Assembly (NCBI GenBank): GCA_021160765.1
Contig: JAGHBW010000186.1
Coordinates: forward strand, 1-6,293
DNA from: Thermoplasmata archaeon
Lineage (GTDB): Archaea; Thermoplasmatota; Penumbrarchaeia; Penumbrarchaeales; EX4484-36
Length of the DNA stretch: 6,293 bases
Direction: 5' to 3'
In this document: in pieces, positions 1-5,574 of the stretch
Numbering within the stretch: position 1 is the first letter of the stretch
Layout: each line of letters starts with the position of its first letter
Translations under genes and position numbers: made by a program
The notes under the pieces: model-generated
The model's input: only the letters and a program-made list of their open reading frames with translations
Databases searched by the model: none
Told to the model about the DNA's origin: nothing

Positions 1-378
1 GGGTTTATCTTCCTCCTCTTCCCCCCCTTCATTTTCTCCTCCTCCAGACACATCCTCCCCCTCACCCGGACCCTCCTCCTTTTTCACACCGAGAATGCTC
101 CAGGCATCATCTAGTGAGATCTCCTCCTCTTCAGTGGTCTCAATAGTCTCTGCGGGCACCTCCACCTCGGGAGGAGCTGCCGCCTCCTCTCCGGCTGTTG
201 TAGTCTCCTCTGATGATGGGATGGGTGTTTCTTCAACCTTCTCCTCCGATGTGTACTCCTTCAAAACTTCCGGTGGTGCAAGGGTTTCCTCCTCTTCCTC
301 CTCAACCTTGATGCCCTTCTTGAGGAAGAGATAGGCCACAATCCCTGCAGCGGCCAGAACGCCAACGATAATGAGGTA
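1..378 (-). other. Transmembrane anchor and acidic cytosolic tail of the kelch protein
   Basis: Residues 1378-1396 (YLIIVGVLAAAGIVAYLFL) form one hydrophobic helix flanked by lysines (KEKKN before, KKGIK after). From 1397 to the window edge, at least 107 residues are dominated by Glu with Pro, Thr, Ser and Gly. No N-glycosylation sequon occurs there, in contrast to the ectodomain. With the cleaved N-terminal signal, the tail must face the cytosol. Within it only one compact hydrophobic motif appears, LDDAWSILGV at 1466-1475. The tail probably ends soon after the left edge. Confidence 0.8.
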
Positions 379-3300
379 TGGGGTAAGGTTCTTTTTTTCC
401 TTCTCCTCTTTCACGGTTTTCTGATATTCAACAACCCTTACAGTAAAGTTTGCTTCTGCATAGGAGCCTTCGGAACCGGTGAGGGTGAGGGTGATTGTGT
501 AGTTTCCTAAAGCCTGATCCTTGTCAACAGTTATGAGAATCTGGATGGTCTTAGTGTCTCCAGCTAAGAGCATAAAACGAGATTCTGAAAGGCTAACCCC
601 GGGGAGGTCACTGGTTATCTCCACGGTCACCTCTTCATTGGCTTCACCAGTATTTCTTATGGTAACGGATATTGCCCTACTTCTGCCCTGCTGTACTTCC
701 ACGCTATCCGGCAATCCTGTGACCTCAAGGCCGCGTTCTGTGGAATACTGCACCTCAAACGCCAGATATGGGGGGGTACACCAGCCAGTCCACCCTTTGG
801 CTTTTGGAACAACCTTCCAGTAATATTTTCCCGGCATGAGGTGCGTTATTGTGTAGTTTGTTTTTGTTATGTCCTTTGCATAGGGGGCAAAGCTTCCCAG
901 TGTGGCAAGCTCCTTTCCAAGGTAGAGGTCATAAGTGACGGCTTCAGGGTCGTAATAATCCACACTCCATTGAAGAACGATGTAATCGGCTGCTGAAAGA
1001 ACAGTGTTGTTCTCCGGCGAGAGAAGTGTCACCCGGGGGTATTTCATGGAGGTGTTTATGTGAATCCTGTAGACCTCAGATATATTCGTGTTTCCGGCCA
1101 TATCTGTGGCTTTCCACTGCACGTAATTGTCATCACCCTCGGCTAGGTTCAATCTTATAGACACATTAACGACCATCATTGAGGATTCCATAGGAACGTT
1201 TTCCCAATCGGAGAAACCATCGGGTCCTGTAGTGGAATACCTATAATAAATAGAGAACTGGTCAATGCCAGCACCGAAGGGATCAGCAATGGTTATTCCC
1301 ACTGGCACGTTCTCCTTGAAGGGATATATCTGTTCTGGTGGGGGGGTGGGGTTAGAAAAGGTGGGCGGCGTCATGTCCACAAATATGTCGTCCATTGATG
1401 CCATACCTATATTCCCCACTTTGTCCACAGCCCACACATAAATTTTGTATATTCCCTCCCCGGGGGCAGTTACCTTAACCTCTCTTCCATCTGTGAACTC
1501 GCCCTCGGTGGTCCCAGACCTATCCACAGTGGAGTAATAATATCCAGCTATTCCTGAATGTGGATCAAGGGCGGGATTCCAAGAGACGTACAATTCTGTA
1601 TCGTTGTCAGAGGAGGTCTGAGGATCATCAAATGCATCGGCGTGTATAAGCAATGCAGCTGGAGGGGTGGGAGGGGTACCGTCCACATGTAGATAGAACT
1701 TTACATCGCTCAGATCCCTTTCCGGAGGTATCCCCCCAATTCTGAAGGTATAGAGTACAAGATTGTCCGTCGTGTTTTTGGCCCGCATGGAGACGTTAAA
1801 GACCACCCCCCTTCTGTGCGTGACATTTGTGACATGACCCTCATCGTCAGCTATGGAGAGGAAACAACTTGAATCCTGAGGGGAAAGGTCTGGAAACTCG
1901 CTGTAAACTATGGAGAAGTTGGTGAAGGTGAAGTTCTCGGAGGTCCTGACCCAGGAGTCGTTATGCAGTCTTCCCTGCCACTCTGCCACAATAACAGGTT
2001 CCCCACGAATAGTAAGATCCCCACTAACCCTGAAAAATTCTGGAAACCTCACTGAGTCACCCATTATACGTCCTGGTAAAGCCTCAAACACAATGTCCAC
2101 CAGTCTGCTGTCCGTAAAGGTCCAGTTAAATAGAATGTTCATGGTCACATTCAGCATTTTTATACTGCCCATCTCCACGTAATGATGGTCTGAGGAGACC
2201 AATTCTGTCTGCTCATATGGGTCGTATAACTCCTCTCCTTTTGAAGAAGAGAGGTTGTAGAAGAATCTAATTTCACCACCCTTTCTTGTGAGGATTTTAA
2301 GCATCACTCCAGTCGTGTCACTCATGTCATTTATCAGCCGAAGGGGGAGAACGAATTTGTACGTTCCATATCTTGCAAGGGCCACATTGGTCTCCATACC
2401 TTCAGGGCTGTAGAGGTGTGGTGTGAGGGGCGAGACCCTAGGGGGTAAATACATCCGCCAGAGCCCGGATGGTCCCCCACCAGCCATGTATATGTATCTA
2501 CTTTCTTCATCAAATAGCATTGCGGGGTAGTTTCTGCTTCCCGCATCTGGTGTGATAAACAGTGTTCTCCACCTCATCTCTTTTGATCTGAAAACGTGGA
2601 AATCGGTGGAGCCACCATATCCGGTGGAGCCGCCGTACATGTAGATCTCCTCAGTTAATGGGTCATAGATCATTCCCGCCCCCTCTTTTATGGATGGGTG
2701 TGAAACACCGTATATTCTAGACCAGTTGGCTGTAGGAATGTGGAAGAACCAGAAATAGTCCAGGTATCCGGTGAAATTCACCCCCCCGAAGACGTAGACG
2801 CCCTTCTTTTCCCTTACATAAACATAGGACATGCCAGCAAGACCGTTTGGACCGTTGTGGTGCGATACCTTCTTCCATATCCTCATGTTCAGGTTCAGCT
2901 CCCACATGGTTGTCCGGTACATCACATCTCCGTTGCTGTGATACTTACCTCCGTAAACATACAGTGTGTTGGTGTCCTTGTCAAGGATGAACATCAAATC
3001 GTACCTTTTCCCGGGGGCGGAGTTCTCAAATAATAGAGTCCAGGTGTTCGTAGCTATGTCGTACTCCCACAGGTCTGCGTAATCCACGTAGTGGGTGGGT
3101 CTGTATCCGTAGGAGTAGTACCCCCCATACATGTAGATCTTTCCCCGGGCGTCGTCGTAGACCCAGCCAGAGTGATACCTGTAATGCGGTCCCTCATTGT
3201 CTGATCGGTTGTACACAACCTCCCACTCCATGCTTGAAAGGTTCCACCTGTAGAAATAGATTCTCCCCGAATAAGAGGAGCGGAATACGTTCATAAAGTA

Positions 3301-4509
3301 GATGTAGGGGGTGCCCTTGATACGGAATGCCTTCAAACCACTTCTCGTGGTTCCTATGGATTTAGTGGGGATATCCGTCCAGTGATGGGTGTCTAGATCC
3401 ATGTAGAAGAGCTGATTGTATCTGGAATACCCCCTTGAACCACCGAAGACAAACAACCTTTCATATTGATCTGAGTAGCAATGACCGAAATAGGCCCTTC
3501 CTGAGGGGATGCTTCCTGTGCCGTTTATCAGGGCCCATGTGTGGTTAGTTGTGTAGTAGCAGCACATTTTATTTGTGTATGATGAAGAGGACACCCTTCC
3601 CCCCCATAAATAGACTGCGGAGACATCTGACCGATAGAAGATTGTTCCGCCTTCCTGATACTCAAAATAGGAGGGGAGGTCTATAGAGGTCCAAGTACCT
3701 GTGCTTATCTCATACTTCCAGAACTCTGACAGCCTACCATACACCCTATTTCTGCCGCCCATGACATATATAACTCCCCTATCTTCGTCTATTGCCATAG
3801 AATGTCCAAATCTTGGCAGGAAGGATTCCGGTACTGTGAGCTGGGTGTACGTCAAGGTGTAGAGATCAAGTTTGTAGAAATCTGTCACGTTTTCGCCATT
3901 ATAGTCCTTTCCAGCTAGAAGAAATAGACAGTTGTCCTTTTTATAATAAACCATAGCCCCATCGTATCTGAGGGGTATGTTTGAAGATGAGAGGAGTCTC
4001 TTCCATGACTTACTCATCATGTCAAATTCCCATAGATCAGAATACTTTATCTGATACTCCCCGAAGCCGCCGTAAACGAAAATTTTGTGGTGCCAGGGGT
4101 TATATGCGGAGTACTGTTTCACCCTCCCCTCCGGAGAGGGGTCAAGGAGTAAAGCGTCAAACCTTCCGGTGGAGAGGTTCACAACCCACATGTCCCCGTA
4201 AGCTACCGCAGAGCTGCGTGTGATGTAGCCTCCACCGTAGATGTACACCTTCCCCTCACTTTCCATATAGCCCATGGTGGGGGTCTCCCTGCCGTTTGGA
4301 TATCCGTATCTTTCCCAATAAAGTGACTCATAGGGGTCTATGCTGTCGGAGGTGATTTGTGGAGGGGGGTTCTCATGCGTCCTTAGGGGTTCTGCCTCAT
4401 CTTTCGGAAGATTTCCCCCTTCAGTTGAGAAAACTGACGGAATGGGTGGAAATAGAAAAACTAAGGTCATCATAAGAGCAAAAATCCACACATACTTGCC
4501 ATTTCTCAT
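1..4509 (-). CDS. Giant secreted kelch-repeat / Ig-Fn3-like surface protein with C-terminal membrane anchor (3' end outside window)
   Basis: This frame is open without a stop from the ATG at 4509 to the left edge, giving at least 1503 residues; the C-terminus is missing. The order is: signal peptide (about 1-28), low-complexity linker (29-60), twelve kelch-type repeats (about 64-690), an unassigned beta-rich region (about 700-940), three Ig/Fn3-like modules (about 945-1045, 1047-1155, 1158-1255), a CARDB-like beta-sandwich (about 1260-1362), one transmembrane helix (about 1378-1396) and a Glu-rich tail from 1397. About 26 N-X-S/T sequons lie in the ectodomain and none in the tail, which fits an exported glycoprotein anchored type-I fashion. 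Kelch propellers and Fn3 stalks generally bind proteins or glycans, so adhesion or surface sensing is an inference; I see no catalytic signature. The start is supported by a strong Shine-Dalgarno 6 nt upstream and a signal peptide directly after the ATG. The gene lies 97 bp downstream of the antiporter and has its own TATA box. Confidence 0.93.
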   Translation of the reverse strand, partial: MRNGKYVWIFALMMTLVFLFPPIPSVFSTEGGNLPKDEAEPLRTHENPPPQITSDSIDPYESLYWERYGYPNGRETPTMGYMESEGKVYIYGGGYITRSSAVAYGDMWVVNLSTGRFDALLLDPSPEGRVKQYSAYNPWHHKIFVYGGFGEYQIKYSDLWEFDMMSKSWKRLLSSSNIPLRYDGAMVYYKKDNCLFLLAGKDYNGENVTDFYKLDLYTLTYTQLTVPESFLPRFGHSMAIDEDRGVIYVMGGRNRVYGRLSEFWKYEISTGTWTSIDLPSYFEYQEGGTIFYRSDVSAVYLWGGRVSSSSYTNKMCCYYTTNHTWALINGTGSIPSGRAYFGHCYSDQYERLFVFGGSRGYSRYNQLFYMDLDTHHWTDIPTKSIGTTRSGLKAFRIKGTPYIYFMNVFRSSYSGRIYFYRWNLSSMEWEVVYNRSDNEGPHYRYHSGWVYDDARGKIYMYGGYYSYGYRPTHYVDYADLWEYDIATNTWTLLFENSAPGKRYDLMFILDKDTNTLYVYGGKYHSNGDVMYRTTMWELNLNMRIWKKVSHHNGPNGLAGMSYVYVREKKGVYVFGGVNFTGYLDYFWFFHIPTANWSRIYGVSHPSIKEGAGMIYDPLTEEIYMYGGSTGYGGSTDFHVFRSKEMRWRTLFITPDAGSRNYPAMLFDEESRYIYMAGGGPSGLWRMYLPPRVSPLTPHLYSPEGMETNVALARYGTYKFVLPLRLINDMSDTTGVMLKILTRKGGEIRFFYNLSSSKGEELYDPYEQTELVSSDHHYVEMGSIKMLNVTMNILFNWTFTDSRLVDIVFEALPGRIMGDSVRFPEFFRVSGDLTIRGEPVIVAEWQGRLHNDSWVRTSENFTFTNFSIVYSEFPDLSPQDSSCFLSIADDEGHVTNVTHRRGVVFNVSMRAKNTTDNLVLYTFRIGGIPPERDLSDVKFYLHVDGTPPTPPAALLIHADAFDDPQTSSDNDTELYVSWNPALDPHSGIAGYYYSTVDRSGTTEGEFTDGREVKVTAPGEGIYKIYVWAVDKVGNIGMASMDDIFVDMTPPTFSNPTPPPEQIYPFKENVPVGITIADPFGAGIDQFSIYYRYSTTGPDGFSDWENVPMESSMMVVNVSIRLNLAEGDDNYVQWKATDMAGNTNISEVYRIHINTSMKYPRVTLLSPENNTVLSAADYIVLQWSVDYYDPEAVTYDLYLGKELATLGSFAPYAKDITKTNYTITHLMPGKYYWKVVPKAKGWTGWCTPPYLAFEVQYSTERGLEVTGLPDSVEVQQGRSRAISVTIRNTGEANEEVTVEITSDLPGVSLSESRFMLLAGDTKTIQILITVDKDQALGNYTITLTLTGSEGSYAEANFTVRVVEYQKTVKEEKEKKNLTPYLIIVGVLAAAGIVAYLFLKKGIKVEEEEEETLAPPEVLKEYTSEEKVEETPIPSSEETTTAGEEAAAPPEVEVPAETIETTEEEEISLDDAWSILGVKKEEGPGEGEDVSGGGENEGGEEEEDKP
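424..1683 (-). other. Stalk of Ig/Fn3-like modules plus CARDB-like module in the kelch protein
   Basis: Residues 943-1045 start with DGTPPTPP and contain SGIAGYYYS and YVWAVDKVGNIG, the look of Ig/Fn3-like domains common in archaeal surface proteins. Residues 1047-1155 repeat the scheme (TPPTFSNP at the start, VQWKATDMAGN near the end). Residues 1158-1255 form a more typical Fn3 (SPENNTVL, YDLYLGKE, PGKYYWKV). Residues 1260-1362 resemble CARDB/NPCBM-associated sandwiches (VEVQQGRSRAISVTIRNTGEA, ending LGNYTITLTLTGSEG in pattern). Domain names rest on motif memory without a profile search. The modules would hold the propellers away from the membrane. Confidence 0.7.
2440..4320 (-). repeat. Array of twelve kelch-type beta-propeller repeats (protein level)
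   Basis: Twelve repeats of 49-58 residues each carry a hydrophobic strand ending in Gly-Gly or a variant. The first residue of the pair is at 92, 147, 200 (AG), 251, 303, 356, 405 (FM, degenerate), 462, 520, 575, 626 and 677. Between pairs comes the kelch signature of an aromatic strand (such as DLWEFD, EFWKYE or DLWEYD) followed about 6 residues later by Trp (SKSW, TGTW, TNTW). The last blade lacks its closing Trp, while a YWERY segment at residues 64-68 precedes the first Gly-Gly. The N-terminus therefore probably supplies the closing strand. Twelve blades exceed the usual single propeller, so two six-bladed propellers are the likeliest fold. The DNA of the repeats has diverged, so this is an old duplication series and not a recent tandem repeat. 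Confidence 0.88.
4426..4509 (-). other. Signal peptide of the kelch protein
   Basis: Residues 1-28 show a short basic N-terminus (MRNGK), a hydrophobic core (VWIFALMMTLVFLF) and a polar end with small residues (PSVFS) before TEGG. This is a classical Sec-type signal. Cleavage near Ser28 is an estimate, and there is no Cys that would indicate a lipoprotein. Confidence 0.8.
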
Positions 4510-4514
4510 AATAG

Positions 4515-4522
4515 CACCTCCC
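4515..4522 (-). promoter_or_regulatory. Shine-Dalgarno site of the kelch gene
   Basis: The minus strand reads GGGAGGTG, then CTATT, then the ATG. This is a near-perfect anti-16S match at normal spacing, and it decides the start at 4509. An in-frame GTG at 4522-4524 overlaps this site and is not a better start. Confidence 0.8.
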
Positions 4523-4558
4523 ACAAAAGCATGTCCAGGGAAGTTAAGGGTGGATGGT

Positions 4559-4568
4559 GTATAAAAAA
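4559..4568 (-). promoter_or_regulatory. TATA box of the kelch gene
   Basis: The minus strand shows TTTTTTATAC, an archaeal TATA-like element, with purine-rich sequence (GAAAAAAG) just upstream that could serve as a BRE. Its centre is about 54 nt before the ATG. A start of transcription about 26 nt downstream would give a leader of roughly 28 nt that includes the Shine-Dalgarno site, so the parts agree with each other. The assignment is from position and composition only. Confidence 0.55.
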
Positions 4569-4575
4569 CTTTTTT
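4561..4575 (-). terminator. Possible oligo-T terminator of the antiporter gene
   Basis: About 39 nt past the antiporter stop, the transcript strand carries GAAAAAAGTTTTTTATA. Archaeal intrinsic termination depends on T-tracts of this length and does not require a hairpin. The A6-G-T6 run is a small inverted repeat. A GGGCCC upstream (about 4591-4596) gives no convincing long stem. The same T-tract is part of the next gene's TATA element. Confidence 0.35.
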
Positions 4576-4606
4576 CTTCTGGGGTATCTCTGGGCCCTCT
4601 TTTTAT

Positions 4607-5542
4607 TTAATGAAAGAGAAAATAGAGGAAAAGGATGTAGACAGAGAGAAGCACAACCCCGTGCGGTCTTCCCTGAGTCTTAAATGAGAACAGGAATTCT
4701 ATGAGGGTTATTCCCAATAGTATGGGCAGGATCACACCGATCATGTATGAGGCCACCGGGGTTCCTTTGACGCCGTATGATGTTCCAAGCACGCCCAAGA
4801 TAAGAAGTAGGTTTATTATGTTGGACCCCAGAACGTTTCCTATAGCTAGACCTTCATTCTTCTTCAGGGCTGCGGTAAGTGATGTGGCAAGTTCAGGAAA
4901 GGACGTTCCAACAGCCACTATGGTCAGTCCAATGACCCCTGTGGCTACCCTAAGGTCCAGCGCTAATGCAATAGAATACTTCACCAAAACCTCAGCACCC
5001 AAAGATAGTGCGACAAATCCTATAATAAGCAGAATGATCTCTTTCTTTATGGGCCCTTTCACAATTTTTCTATCTTCCTCATCCCCCATCATACCTCTGC
5101 GCAGGTAGTAGAGATAGACTGTGTATATAGATAAGAAAATGGCCCCGATGACGATATTCAACACCTTCAGGAAATAAAGAACGCCTCCGAGAAGAAGTGT
5201 TGTGAAGAGCATGAAGACCGCATCCCTTCTAACCTCCGGATTGGATTTTATGGGCAGAAATAGAGCCGCAGCACCTAAAACAAGGCCAATATTTGCTATG
5301 TTAGAGCCTAATATGTTTCCCACGGGAAGATCTGCCTCACCAGCGGTCCTTGAAGCAACGGTGGTGGCAAGTTCAGGAAGGGAGGTGGCGAAAGCAACTA
5401 ATGTGAAACCTATGAGGTGCTGTGAAACACCTCTTTTGAGGGCAAGGGAGGCAGCGCCCTCCACAAACCAGTCGCTCCCCTTTATAAGTAGATATAGGCC
5501 CAGAAGGACGCCTAGTCCGTGCAGAACGGGTAGGAGCGACAT
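4607..5542 (-). CDS. Sodium/calcium exchanger family cation antiporter (CaCA, YrbG-like)
   Basis: This is a complete integral membrane protein of 311 residues, close to the 300-320 usual for prokaryotic CaCA antiporters. It predicts ten hydrophobic helices in two inverted halves joined by a charged loop (about 148-168). Each half holds an alpha-repeat. Alpha-1 has ATSLPE (Thr53, Ser54, Glu57) and GNILGSNIAN (Ser80, Asn84). Alpha-2 has GTSFPE (Thr213, Ser214, Glu217) and GNVLGSNIIN (Ser240, Asn244). By homology with the archaeal exchanger NCX_Mj, these line the ion sites. Glu57 and Glu217 match its essential Glu54 and Glu213, while Asn244 stands where NCX_Mj has Asp240. The expected role is Ca2+ efflux driven by Na+ (or H+) entry across the cytoplasmic membrane; ion specificity cannot be read from sequence. 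The ATG at 5542 begins directly before the first helix. The gene starts 32 bp after the upstream surface-protein stop. Confidence 0.95.
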   Translation of the reverse strand: MSLLPVLHGLGVLLGLYLLIKGSDWFVEGAASLALKRGVSQHLIGFTLVAFATSLPELATTVASRTAGEADLPVGNILGSNIANIGLVLGAAALFLPIKSNPEVRRDAVFMLFTTLLLGGVLYFLKVLNIVIGAIFLSIYTVYLYYLRRGMMGDEEDRKIVKGPIKKEIILLIIGFVALSLGAEVLVKYSIALALDLRVATGVIGLTIVAVGTSFPELATSLTAALKKNEGLAIGNVLGSNIINLLLILGVLGTSYGVKGTPVASYMIGVILPILLGITLIEFLFSFKTQGRPHGVVLLSVYILFLYFLFH

Positions 5543-5563
5543 CAGGTGCCTAACTAAACCTGG

Positions 5564-5573
5564 TTATTTATAT
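5564..5573 (-). promoter_or_regulatory. TATA box of the antiporter gene
   Basis: The minus strand reads ATATAAATAA in the 32-bp gap between genes, a good archaeal TATA element. Its centre is about 26-27 nt before the ATG, so transcription would start at or within a few bases of the ATG. No clear Shine-Dalgarno precedes the start (AGGCACCTG is weak), which fits a leaderless mRNA. Confidence 0.6.
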
Positions 5574-5574
5574 G

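Noticed and set aside
95..334. Plus-strand Ser-rich 79-codon frame
   Set aside because: It is the complement of the Glu-rich tail codons. The Ser/Ala/Val richness comes from that, and the minus frame is continuous with the kelch protein.
2334..3033. Small frames on both strands within the kelch array
   Set aside because: They overlap the long repeat-bearing frame in other phases and carry no recognisable domain.
3550..3575. Vicinal cysteines (Cys316-Cys317) in blade 5 as a metal or redox site
   Set aside because: No supporting His/Cys cluster is visible nearby, and the position may be a chance loop feature.
2440..4320. Kelch array as a galactose oxidase or sialic acid epimerase (NanM-like) enzyme
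   Set aside because: No copper-site Tyr-Cys arrangement or epimerase catalytic set could be identified. The length and architecture fit a surface binding protein better.
4576..4606. GGGCCC palindrome downstream of the antiporter as a hairpin terminator or operator
   Set aside because: It is only six bases with no extended stem or second copy, too short to support a claim.
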